A stretch of DNA of 8,391 bases from Arenicella sp. (GCA_016763815.1 JAESTB010000314.1:1-8391); one strand, 5' to 3'. Shown: positions 1 through 7,621, numbered from the stretch's first letter. Notes: generated by a model not told the origin, from the letters alone. Translations and numbers: made by a program.

Positions 1-241
1 AAAAGTCGTTAATTTGATGTTAAAAAGCTCTTATTAAAGCGCGGAAATTGATTTTAATTGTCGTTTACTAGCCTCCAATATTGGCTACAGGTAACAGAGT
101 AATAACTAATTTGACTCGCATTTATTAGAAAGACTAGATTGCTGATGCCTGAACGGCTAGCGAACGGTGTTAATGTATGAATTTTTTATGGTGAAATTTA
201 ACTAATTTTCTCAAAATCGGCATAAGTAGTTTTTGCAATAC
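1..241. other. AT-rich stretch with no supportable gene
   Basis: I see no convincing coding sequence on either strand. Stops are frequent in all frames and the base composition is clearly more AT-rich than the jet genes. The only structure noted is a perfect 10-bp palindrome, CCAATATTGG at 75-84, which also sits inside a TAGCC/GGCTA inverted pair (69-73 and 83-87). On the - strand the frame that carries the VOC remnant at 242-385 runs into this stretch, but after the stop at 242-244 it no longer looks like the family. The missing C-terminal part of that gene is therefore deleted or unrecognisable here. Confidence 0.5.
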
Positions 242-385
242 TTAACAACCATCGTCTATTAGTTGAGTATCTTCAATTAACTCAAAACCAAGTTAAGAAG
301 TGTAATACTCAATCGCGCGATCACAGTCGAAAACTAACTCATAGTCATCGACTAACAGCGCGAATTGGGCAATAAATTGGCCCAT
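242..385 (-). pseudogene. Decayed VOC (glyoxalase/dioxygenase superfamily) gene fragment
   Basis: Reading the - strand from the ATG at 385-383 gives MGQFIAQFALLVDDY, a six-residue insertion ELVFDC, then DRAIEYYTS and a TAA stop (295-293). The same frame continues with LGFELIEDTQLIDDG and stops again at 244-242. Without the insertion and with one sense codon in place of the first TAA, this reads as the N-terminal beta-alpha unit of small VOC proteins (hydrophobic strand, VxDYDxAIxYYxxxLGFxLxED). The insertion looks like an 18-bp imperfect tandem duplication, since GACTATGA and GACTGTGA lie exactly 18 bp apart. A good Shine-Dalgarno sequence, GAGGTG (+ strand 391-396), remains 5 bases before the ATG, which suggests fairly recent decay. 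Intact VOC proteins of this kind have about 110-130 residues, so more than half is missing. The superfamily assignment rests on this short motif only; no substrate can be named. Confidence 0.6.
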
Positions 386-449
386 CAAAACACCTCAGTA
401 AAGTCTTAAACTAGTGGTGAAAACGAGCGCAAGTCAGAAAATATTTCCG

Positions 450-479
450 ATAACATTGAGTGCCTACCGCGAGTATAAA
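450..479 (+). promoter_or_regulatory. Putative sigma70-type promoter of the jet operon
   Basis: A -10-like hexamer TATAAA (474-479, five of six matches to TATAAT) follows a -35-like hexamer ATAACA (450-455, four of six matches to TTGACA) with an 18-base spacer. Transcription would begin near 486, giving a leader of about 50 bases before the jetA ATG. It is the best candidate I see in the AT-rich leader, but the -35 match is weak and other starts are possible. An inverted pair of 7-bp arms, GAGTATA (471-477) and TATACTC (526-532), overlaps the -10 box and ends just before jetA. It could be an operator but is short enough to be chance. Confidence 0.35.
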
Positions 480-512
480 TTGCCAAGTCTCGATCAGAGC
501 GCTGGAGTCAAA

Positions 513-581
513 ATGGTTCGCCAACTATACTCTCGACTATGTTTTTCACCGACGCCAGAATTCAGTTCTTTAAGCCTCTAA
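513..581 (+). CDS. Possible 22-codon leader ORF overlapping the jetA start
   Basis: An ATG at 513 is preceded by GGAG (504-507) with a 5-base spacer, the best Shine-Dalgarno arrangement in the leader. It opens a frame of 22 codons (MVRQLYSRLCFSPTPEFSSLSL) ending at TAA 579-581. The frame differs from that of jetA and spans the jetA ATG at 539. jetA itself has no recognisable Shine-Dalgarno sequence. Translation of this frame could compete with jetA initiation or feed ribosomes to it by reinitiation. The peptide resembles nothing I know and may not be made; the interest is regulatory. Confidence 0.25.
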   Translation: MVRQLYSRLCFSPTPEFSSLSL

Positions 582-2008
582 CCGGTAAATATCGAGAGCA
601 CGTTCGTGCCTGCCTGGGGCTTCTATACAATCGCCAATATGGTGCCTCGGCTGACTATGGCCATTCGCTTACACGAGATCAAATCATTGAAATTCTCGAA
701 CAGGCGTTAATCCAACTCGGCGAGGTCACCTTTAGTTCTGATGAGCTTGAAGACAATAGTATTGAAGAGCGCTTTAAAAGTGCCAGAGAGCACGCAAATT
801 GGGTGCTAAAGGAATTGGTCGAGCATGGTTGGATTGAACGCCAAGTTGACACCGCCACCTTACAATCGACCTTCCCGTTTAGCCGCATGGGCCGCGTGTT
901 TGCACAGTCGTTACTTGAGGCAGACAGCTCTCGAGTACGAACCCGTCATCGCAACACCCGCAATACCTTAAACGCCTTAGATGCCTTCGCAAGCCGTGGT
1001 GAAATTTATGATTTATTCGACGCATTCGACTATTCAGAGCGTATAGTCACCGACTTTACCGACGTGATTTCTGAACTGGAAGAGAAGAAGCGCGCGTTAG
1101 TCCAAGAAATGGAGTCACAACAACTGATCCAGCAAGCCGCTGAACAGTTTTTTGACTTTATGGAGAAGCGCTTTCAACCAGATATCCAAGTACGCTTGTC
1201 GGCCGACAGTGTCGAAAAACATCGAGACCATATTGATAAGCGTATTAGCTCGATTCGTCGTAAGAAAGATCAGTTCAAACGTGATGCGGAGGCTGATCTG
1301 AGACGCACCGTGCCCGACCTTTGCGAGTCGCACCAATCTTATCTCTACTATATTTTAGACACCATTGAGCGCCGTATGCACAATGCGGCTGATGTTATGT
1401 TGCCAGCTTTACGGCGAGCGTTGCATGGTTTCACCAAACGCGCTGACATAATCATTCGTCAATTAAGTTACTTAAATACGCAGCAAGACAGTAATCTGGT
1501 CGATGTATGTCGTGAACTGGCCGACTTATCGCAGGCTGACTACGCGGCACGAGTCTCTGGCGCGGCACAATTAGCATCAACCTTTAAACTGGGTCTAATC
1601 GATCCACAGCAGGTAAAGCTGATTGAGAGAAAGAGCAAAGAAATGGTGGATAATAACGTTGCTGAAGCGTTAGTACCCGATCGCGACGCTCAGTGTGAGC
1701 TGATGGTTCAGCAGTTACTTGATCAGGCATTTGTAGTGAATAGCCAAGGCATTAAAGATTACGTCTTACAGACGCTGCGCGACGGGCGAAAGTTGTCGAC
1801 CAAAGAGCTGCAAATTAATAATGCCGATGAGTTGTTGGCAATGGCCCACGCCATCGAAGTTGCCGGTATAAATAACCTCAGCTCGAACTTAACGTTTAAG
1901 GTAAGTCGCAAAGGTGGTGAAACGGCAAGTAACGAGTATTATCATCGCTTTGACGAGCATGAAATTGAACTTATCGATAACTGCCCTTCTGAGCACGACC
2001 ACAAGTGA
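539..2008 (+). CDS. jetA: JetA, kleisin-like subunit of a Wadjet SMC defence complex
   Basis: The 489-residue protein is called as JetA, which in Wadjet complexes is the kleisin-like subunit (MukF/MksF analogue) that joins the JetC ATPase heads and recruits JetB. Its N-terminus (FFTDARIQFFKPLTGKYREH) followed by a mostly helical first 125 residues fits the winged-helix start of the JetA/DUF5716-like family. Residues around 178-215 are charged and coiled-coil-like (ELEEKKRALVQEM), the middle is all helical, and the last 100 residues could be a second winged helix. I see no DUF3375 (type I JetA) signature. The ATG at 539 is chosen because it matches the family N-terminus and no ATG, GTG or TTG lies upstream in frame before the stop at 476-478. 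It lacks a Shine-Dalgarno sequence. jetB follows after 19 bases. The call rests on gene order plus the N-terminal pattern, since the protein has no catalytic motif. Confidence 0.85.
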   Translation: MFFTDARIQFFKPLTGKYREHVRACLGLLYNRQYGASADYGHSLTRDQIIEILEQALIQLGEVTFSSDELEDNSIEERFKSAREHANWVLKELVEHGWIERQVDTATLQSTFPFSRMGRVFAQSLLEADSSRVRTRHRNTRNTLNALDAFASRGEIYDLFDAFDYSERIVTDFTDVISELEEKKRALVQEMESQQLIQQAAEQFFDFMEKRFQPDIQVRLSADSVEKHRDHIDKRISSIRRKKDQFKRDAEADLRRTVPDLCESHQSYLYYILDTIERRMHNAADVMLPALRRALHGFTKRADIIIRQLSYLNTQQDSNLVDVCRELADLSQADYAARVSGAAQLASTFKLGLIDPQQVKLIERKSKEMVDNNVAEALVPDRDAQCELMVQQLLDQAFVVNSQGIKDYVLQTLRDGRKLSTKELQINNADELLAMAHAIEVAGINNLSSNLTFKVSRKGGETASNEYYHRFDEHEIELIDNCPSEHDHK

Positions 2009-2027
2009 TACTTTAACAAGAAGAATA

Positions 2028-2729
2028 ATGGATAGAATAACCGACCTACTTGAACAAAACCTTGACCATGTTGGGCTAAGCAACGCAGCGTTCTCGGAGT
2101 TGATCGTGCGGCTGCTTGATTACGGCGTGATCAGCCGTAGCGAGAGCCAAATTGAAGCGAGTTTGTACGATCGTTACCTCCAATGTGCTGACATCGTTGA
2201 AGACTATTTAGCACCCATGCATTTAGTCTTGGTTCACGATAGTCAGTTTAGGTTTATTCGGGTATTCCCTCCGGCATCAGTGGTGCCGGGGGTTGCCGAT
2301 GATGATAATAGCCAAGACTCTCCGTTCCAAAATGGCTTTAGAACCAAGCCTTCAGCGAATGTGATTGCGGTCATTTTAATTCTGCGGGTGGAATATGAAA
2401 AAGCGTTACGCGAAGGTAAAGTCGACGAGCTAGGCCAGGTTTTATTGCCCCTCGAAGAGCTCGTGATCACCATGAAAAACTTGCTCAAACAATCATTGCC
2501 TGAATCGCAAGGTGAGAGGCAATCAATCTTTCGCCAACTACGCCAGCTTCGTTTAGTTAAATACAGCAATGAAACTGACCTAGCGTTAGAAAATGGTCAA
2601 GATAGTTGGCTGCGGATTGAGCCTAGTATTACCAGCTTTGTCACTCAGGCGATGCTCGATCAGCTCTACCCTCCTCAACTTGAGCCGCAAACAGAGCCAA
2701 AGCTTGAGCCCTCTACTACTCCAGTTTAG
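2028..2729 (+). CDS. jetB: JetB, MukE-like winged-helix subunit of the Wadjet complex
   Basis: This 233-residue protein occupies the place and size of JetB (MukE/MksE analogue), which binds the JetA kleisin and DNA in the JetABC motor. It begins MDRITDLLEQNL; residues 18-60 (FSELIVRLLDYGVISRSES) and the region after them read as a winged helix, followed by a strand-rich part (HLVLVHDSQFRFIRVFPP). A second helical block, NVIAVILILRVEYEKALREG onward, leads to a short winged-helix-like end, the layout of MukE-like proteins. The last 19 residues are a disordered Pro/Glu tail (LEPQTEPKLEP). The frame is open back to a GTG at 1914, but those 38 extra codons overlap the jetA end and look like shadow sequence. 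I therefore chose the ATG at 2028, which follows the jetA stop and a purine-rich AAGAAG (2018-2023). Sequence conservation in this family is low, so position in the operon carries much of the call. Confidence 0.8.
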   Translation: MDRITDLLEQNLDHVGLSNAAFSELIVRLLDYGVISRSESQIEASLYDRYLQCADIVEDYLAPMHLVLVHDSQFRFIRVFPPASVVPGVADDDNSQDSPFQNGFRTKPSANVIAVILILRVEYEKALREGKVDELGQVLLPLEELVITMKNLLKQSLPESQGERQSIFRQLRQLRLVKYSNETDLALENGQDSWLRIEPSITSFVTQAMLDQLYPPQLEPQTEPKLEPSTTPV

Positions 2730-2755
2730 AACTCTTAGAGTCAGAAAAAATAGCG

Positions 2756-5700
2756 ATGTATTGTAAAAAAGCCATATTAGTTAACTGGGGAAATATCCCA
2801 AACCTTGATTTTGACTTTGGCCCAGTTAATCTGTTTTCGGGTGGCAACGGTTCAGGTAAAACCACCGCCGCTGATGCGCTGCAGTCGTTGATGACCGCGT
2901 CTTACGAAAATTTATTCAACTACAACCCAGGCCAAGACGAGACGACTCAGCGCGGTCGCGGTGGCAAACAGGTGCGTACCCTAGCGTCCTATGTTTTGGG
3001 TTGTGACGATGGCAGTTATGCCCGAACGAGTCCGACCGATGGTTACATCGTCGCCGTGTTTCATCCAACTAAAGGCGAGACCGGCACTCGTTTTACCGCG
3101 GTGATGGCAATACGAGCTGCGTTAGAGACCGTAGGTAAACAGCGCCAAGCCAGACAGCGTCAGTTAGCTTTTTACGTAGTCTCTGATCAAGAGTTGTCGA
3201 TTGATCATTTTGTCAACAATGGCAAAGTCACCAACCTAGACGATATCGGTCATAACTTAATACGTGATTACGGCAAAGACCAAGTCGAAATGTACGACAA
3301 AAAGGGCCTCTATTTAAACCGCCTTTATGGCGCATTACGGGGGGAGAAAGGCTCTGTGTCCAAGCGAGAGGCTCAACATGCGGCTAAAACGTTCTCCAAC
3401 TTCATGGCCTACAAGCCGGTTAAAAGTATCAATGATTTTGTTGCCAAAGAGATACTAGAGCCGCGCGACCTAAGTGAAGACATAAAGCAGGTTTCAGAAT
3501 TGATGAAGACAATTCACGGCATGGAAGCTGAAACTCGTCAAATCACCGAGGTGATCGACAATTTACATGAAACTCAAGATTTATCTCAGCGTTATATTCA
3601 ACAATGGCTTAACTGGCGGCTTGGTGATTACCGTGAACTGATACGGCTAGCTTGGGTCAAGCAGCGCGATTACCTTGGTGCCAAGACCAAGCAGCAGAGC
3701 AATGCCCTAGAGCAAAGCGAAACTCAAGCACGGCTCAACAACATGGCCGATAAGCGCAGCTCGTTGCACATCCAGTTGGTTGAGTTGGAAGCTCAGCGCC
3801 AAGGCATTCCGGCTCTTAAAGACAAAGACCAATTGGAACAAAGAATTGAGCAAAATCGCGAACGGCTTAGCCAGCAAGCACGCCCTCTTCTTGAGCAAGA
3901 TCAACGGTTTTCACAAAATAGAGTATTGGCCCGAAAACTAAAAGATCAAATTGGCGAATCGGGTTTAGCCGTCGAACTAGCGGCTCTAGAGCGTAAAGAC
4001 TTTAACGCCGACTTACGGGCTGTCGCCGACAGCGATTCTGATACCGGCATTAATATGCAAACGCTGTTGACGCAGGACCTAGCCGGTATTGCTAACCTCG
4101 AACAAAAGCTCGACAAACTTATCGACTTAGAAAAGTCGCATCAGGCCCTAGCCAATCGTCTACACCATAGCAGCGGCAATGAACGGAGCATCCGCGACGC
4201 ATTGCTAGAATTGGTAACACAACGTCGGCAAAAGCAAAGCCGCTTAGCCGAGCAAACCAGTGCCAAAAAGCGCGAAGTTCTAAGGTTGGAAAACCAAACG
4301 GTTAGCTACCCGCCGTTTGTCGAAGCCGCTCTGAAAGCCATTACCCAACAATGCCCACAGGCTCGCCCCAATGTCCTGTGTGACTTTATCAACATTAGTG
4401 ACCCAGCCTGGCAAATGTCGATCGAAGGCTACTTAGGAGGCAGTCGCTTTTGTCTTATCGTTGAGCCTGATTTTGAAGCTCAGGCGGCGCGTATCGTCCG
4501 CAACCTACCTGGTCGTCGCAATGGCGCTAAAGTAATTCAGGGTTGGAAGGCGCAGCGTGACGCGAGCAAGCTATCAACAGCGGCTAAATCGATTCTTGAG
4601 GTCATGACGTTTGAGCATAAAATCGCCGAGTACTATGTAAAAGGTGCTTACGGTACTGTGCTTCGGGTAAATGATGAACAAGCGCTGCGAGAGACCGCCA
4701 GAGGCATTACGCCTGATGGCCTTGGCTCAGGCGGCTACACCATATTCCGTTGTGATATAGATGATTCAGACCTAGTGTTCGGTCGTGGTGCCAGAGAGCG
4801 TGCATTAACAGCAAAACAAACACAATTAGACGAGCTGCAAGCGGCAAGTTACCGTGCTGAGCAATCGGCGCGCCAAGCCGCAGTTTGTTTAGAAACCATT
4901 GAGAAAATCAACGCGGTACACATCTCTGCTGTGATTCGAACCATGCTAGAGCTATTTCGCTCGATAGAGGCCGATCGTTATAGTTTGGATGCCATAGATC
5001 TTAGCGACTTCAGTAACTTGGAGCAAGAATTACACCAAAAGCGCGAGCAACTCGACTCGGTAGAAAGCCAATCAAAAGAGCTTCAAACCAATTTGGGCCG
5101 CCTAGAAAGTGAGCAAAGCTCACTCAAGAAAAAGGCTGAAGACATTAGTAGTGAGCAAGATAAGCTACAAGAACAACAAGAGCAAAGAGAGCTTCAAATT
5201 GAATCAATCTCACGTATTTATCCAGAATTTGAAGCCCAAGGCGAGCTCGAACAAGCTGAGGCTCAGGCGTTGCAACATGCTAAGTCGACCGATGCCAATG
5301 ACGACTTTAAATCCGAGCTAGAGTCATGCCAGCAACACTGTACAGTACTTGAACGGCAACTTGATAAATGCGTACTGCAACACAATCAATGTTGCCGGAT
5401 AGAAGACAGTATTGTCTATATGATTGACACCGGTAGTGATGGCGTTCTGGCCCACAATCAAGAATGGTTCAAGCGTATCGTTCTAGTACTTAAAGAAGTG
5501 AAATCCGCCACAAACAGATTACAAAACAATGTCTTAGTGGGGAAACATGAGAGATTGGTTAACCTACGTGACAGCTTCAATACCGCATTCGTGACCAACC
5601 TTTGCCACTCTATATATCAATCTATTAACGATGGTAAACGCATTTTAGACGAGCTGAATAAGGAGCTAGAATCTCACCGTTTTGGCACTGATCAAGAACG

Positions 5701-6409
5701 CTATCATTTTGGATATGAATGGGTCGCTGAATTTCAAGAGTACCAACGGTTCTTCAAAGAGGTGATAAACCTTCCGAGTCTTGGTGATGGCAGCAGTTTA
5801 TTTGAAGCCGACCTAGGGGAAAAATCAGCCAAAGTACGCGACAAGTTATTGTCGATGTTACTCGATAATGACGAACAGACTGCACTGCGCGAACTTAAAA
5901 GGCTGAGTGACTATCGGCACTATCGCGCTTATGAAATTTACAAAACCCCCGAGGGCAAAGAACCGATTGCGCTGAGTCAATATGGGACCGGGTCAGGCGG
6001 CCAACTAGAAACACCGGCCTATATCATTAGATCTGCGGCGGTAACCTCGGCATTTAAGTTCAACCAAGGCTCAACCCACTGCCGCATGGTATTGGTCGAC
6101 GAAGCGTTCTCGAAAATGGATGAAGCTCGTTCACGCGAGGTTATTCATTATTTGACTAACGAACTTGGCTTACAATTGATCTTTATTATGCCAACCAGCA
6201 AATCAGGACCATTCATGGACCTAATCAGCCATCAAACGATTTTCAGCAAGTGCCCCAGCGCGTCAAAAGTTGGTGAGCTAGATACTCAAGTGCTGGTTGA
6301 CCGAAAAATATGCAATCAAGATAAGATCCGGCAACTATGGGCGCAACATCGTCGTAATATTCGCGTACAAACAAGTTTAGATTTTATGCAGGAGTTTGTT
6401 GAAACTTGA
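2756..6409 (+). CDS. jetC: JetC, SMC/MukB-like ATPase of the Wadjet complex
   Basis: The 1217-residue protein is the motor ATPase, which in Wadjet dimerises at its hinge and uses ATP to extrude DNA loops. The N-terminal head has a Walker A motif, GGNGSGKTT (29-37). A long coiled coil runs from about 230 to 515, and a globular hinge-like region from about 519 to 682 begins at PPFVEAALKAI and ends at GRGARER. The returning coiled coil extends from about 683 to 1010. The C-terminal head carries the ABC signature GTGSGGQ (1077-1083), Walker B MVLVDEAF with D1115 and E1116, and the D-loop SKMD (1119-1122). All ATPase residues are intact. It is shorter than MukB (about 1480 residues) but normal for JetC. 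A cluster C858, H861, C862, C872, H876, C879, C880 lies in the second coiled coil. The ATG follows the jetB stop by 26 bases and has only a weak AGAG (2737-2740). RecN/SbcC-type ATPases are the alternative, but gene order argues against them. Confidence 0.92.
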   Translation: MYCKKAILVNWGNIPNLDFDFGPVNLFSGGNGSGKTTAADALQSLMTASYENLFNYNPGQDETTQRGRGGKQVRTLASYVLGCDDGSYARTSPTDGYIVAVFHPTKGETGTRFTAVMAIRAALETVGKQRQARQRQLAFYVVSDQELSIDHFVNNGKVTNLDDIGHNLIRDYGKDQVEMYDKKGLYLNRLYGALRGEKGSVSKREAQHAAKTFSNFMAYKPVKSINDFVAKEILEPRDLSEDIKQVSELMKTIHGMEAETRQITEVIDNLHETQDLSQRYIQQWLNWRLGDYRELIRLAWVKQRDYLGAKTKQQSNALEQSETQARLNNMADKRSSLHIQLVELEAQRQGIPALKDKDQLEQRIEQNRERLSQQARPLLEQDQRFSQNRVLARKLKDQIGESGLAVELAALERKDFNADLRAVADSDSDTGINMQTLLTQDLAGIANLEQKLDKLIDLEKSHQALANRLHHSSGNERSIRDALLELVTQRRQKQSRLAEQTSAKKREVLRLENQTVSYPPFVEAALKAITQQCPQARPNVLCDFINISDPAWQMSIEGYLGGSRFCLIVEPDFEAQAARIVRNLPGRRNGAKVIQGWKAQRDASKLSTAAKSILEVMTFEHKIAEYYVKGAYGTVLRVNDEQALRETARGITPDGLGSGGYTIFRCDIDDSDLVFGRGARERALTAKQTQLDELQAASYRAEQSARQAAVCLETIEKINAVHISAVIRTMLELFRSIEADRYSLDAIDLSDFSNLEQELHQKREQLDSVESQSKELQTNLGRLESEQSSLKKKAEDISSEQDKLQEQQEQRELQIESISRIYPEFEAQGELEQAEAQALQHAKSTDANDDFKSELESCQQHCTVLERQLDKCVLQHNQCCRIEDSIVYMIDTGSDGVLAHNQEWFKRIVLVLKEVKSATNRLQNNVLVGKHERLVNLRDSFNTAFVTNLCHSIYQSINDGKRILDELNKELESHRFGTDQERYHFGYEWVAEFQEYQRFFKEVINLPSLGDGSSLFEADLGEKSAKVRDKLLSMLLDNDEQTALRELKRLSDYRHYRAYEIYKTPEGKEPIALSQYGTGSGGQLETPAYIIRSAAVTSAFKFNQGSTHCRMVLVDEAFSKMDEARSREVIHYLTNELGLQLIFIMPTSKSGPFMDLISHQTIFSKCPSASKVGELDTQVLVDRKICNQDKIRQLWAQHRRNIRVQTSLDFMQEFVET
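6390..6409 (+). promoter_or_regulatory. Translational coupling site, jetC stop / jetD TTG start
   Basis: jetC ends with TGA at 6407-6409 and jetD starts with TTG at 6406-6408, giving the overlap TTGA. AGGAG at 6390-6394, inside the jetC coding sequence, lies 11 bases before the TTG. No other jetD start is possible nearby: the in-frame codon at 6400-6402 is TGA and the next in-frame ATG would remove over 100 residues. The weak start codon and the overlap would tie JetD synthesis to JetC translation and probably keep the nuclease at a low level. Confidence 0.65.
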
Positions 6410-7608
6410 GTGATCGGCCTAACGTAGCGGCAGAAGTAGCGCCCATCTGGATTGAGGATAACCCTCTGATTAGTAGGCTATTACACCGTTTTATCGATCA
6501 ATGTGATCGCCCAGCGAGTGTTCGCTTTACACAGAAAATTAATGCCAAAAATTGGCCGGAACTGTACGATTTTTCAGACAATAACCACGAATTTTTATGG
6601 AAGCTGATTGAGCAATCGTTACATCAAGATTACCAAATTATTCAGAAAATTACGTACGATCGGATCGACTCCACTGAACAGCAATACGATCGAGCGACAC
6701 TTAGCTTCAACCCTCAAGAAGAAGGCATGGTCAGGCAATGGTTGGAACGCCCAAAGGTTGATTCTTATACGCGCCAGTGGCAAAACGCCATATTGCCTTA
6801 CCCGCTGTTAAAGTCGACTTCGTTGAGGCAACCAATTCGAATCAAAAACTTTGCCGCCGAGGAAATCTTGGCAGGCTTTGATAAAGCTGGTGAGTTAATC
6901 GAGGCCATGCACCGATCCTGTCAGGCAATTAGCATTCGAGGCCTATCGGCGAGATGTTTTTGGGGCGATTCTAAGTTTTTAGATAAACGCCGCAACCTGA
7001 TCTACGACGTCTTTGCTAACGCACAGGCTGTGGTGCGCGACCGAATGATTATGATGACAGTCTATGCGCCAAAGAAACTTGAGACAGCCATTTTTGTAGA
7101 AAATTCTGATAGTTTTGTAACCCTTGTCGAAGCGGTCAAACAATCATCAGAAAAAGACACTATGGCGGTGATTTACAGTGCCGGATATAGAGGGGCCGCG
7201 ACTTTAATTCGACAACGTGGTCAGTGTCAATTTTCACACATCAACTTAGCTTCGACACATGCAGCTCCGCAGTTCGAAGACTGGTGGAATGGTAATTCAG
7301 GCGGCTCACCTAATTGCTATTTTTGGGGTGACTTAGACTACGAGGGTTTAAGTATATTGCGAACTTTACGCAATAACTTTCCGCAGATGCAAGCTTGGCG
7401 TGAAGGATATCAAGCAATTGTTGACTTTCATCAACGAGGTTTAGGCCATTACGCTTATCAAGCAAATAAAGATAAGCAGCGACTGCCATTACCCAGCGGT
7501 TGTCCCTACGGCGACACAGTGTTGCTACCGCTGTTGATGCAGAGCAAACGCTTTATCGATCAAGAAGTTGTCGATAAAGCGCAATTAATAGAGATTTTGG
7601 CAGGCTAA
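6406..7608 (+). CDS. jetD: JetD, TOPRIM-domain nuclease of the Wadjet complex
   Basis: This 400-residue protein is the effector. In characterised Wadjet systems JetD is a topoisomerase VI-A-like nuclease that cuts small circular DNA after the JetABC motor has processed it. The N-terminal 180 residues are the arm and winged-helix part, followed by the pattern IRGLSARCFWGDSKFLDKR (about 180-198) typical of DUF2220 proteins. The TOPRIM domain shows FVEN with Glu232 and YFWGDLDYEG with Asp309 and Asp311, the expected metal-binding residues. The C-terminal part (SGCPYGDTVLLPLLMQSKRFIDQE) also fits the family. The start is TTG, overlapping the jetC stop by four bases, with AGGAG 11 bases upstream. 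Nothing is truncated. The DUF2220-like motifs are close to those of type I JetD, whereas the JetA partner does not look type I. Confidence in the nuclease role comes from these motifs plus the operon. Confidence 0.9.
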   Translation: MSDRPNVAAEVAPIWIEDNPLISRLLHRFIDQCDRPASVRFTQKINAKNWPELYDFSDNNHEFLWKLIEQSLHQDYQIIQKITYDRIDSTEQQYDRATLSFNPQEEGMVRQWLERPKVDSYTRQWQNAILPYPLLKSTSLRQPIRIKNFAAEEILAGFDKAGELIEAMHRSCQAISIRGLSARCFWGDSKFLDKRRNLIYDVFANAQAVVRDRMIMMTVYAPKKLETAIFVENSDSFVTLVEAVKQSSEKDTMAVIYSAGYRGAATLIRQRGQCQFSHINLASTHAAPQFEDWWNGNSGGSPNCYFWGDLDYEGLSILRTLRNNFPQMQAWREGYQAIVDFHQRGLGHYAYQANKDKQRLPLPSGCPYGDTVLLPLLMQSKRFIDQEVVDKAQLIEILAG

Positions 7609-7621
7609 ATCCGTTAGCCTG
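7601..7621. terminator. Possible bidirectional terminator hairpin between jetD and htpX
   Basis: CAGGCTAA (7601-7608) and TTAGCCTG (7614-7621) form a perfect 8-bp inverted repeat with a 5-base loop, ATCCG. The TAA of the left arm is the jetD stop codon. The hairpin lies between two convergent genes, the usual place for a shared terminator. Neither side has a clear run of T: ATTCAAATC follows on the + strand and CCAAAATC on the - strand. Intrinsic termination would be weak, and the repeat may instead protect transcript ends. Confidence 0.4.

Noticed and set aside
69..87. Palindrome CCAATATTGG as an operator or attachment site
   Set aside because: A single short AT-rich palindrome with no matching copy near the other island edge; chance cannot be excluded.
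1..240. Integron attC or insertion sequence ends beside the VOC remnant
   Set aside because: No GTTRRRY/RYYYAAC pair, terminal inverted repeats or transposase remains could be found.
1914..2027. Upstream GTG giving a 271-residue JetB
   Set aside because: The extra 38 codons overlap the end of jetA in another frame and do not look like part of the family; ATG 2028 follows the jetA stop directly and gives the usual size.
5109..5321. 70-codon + strand ORF inside jetC
   Set aside because: Out-of-frame shadow of the Lys/Glu/Gln-rich coiled coil; no ribosome binding site or recognisable product.
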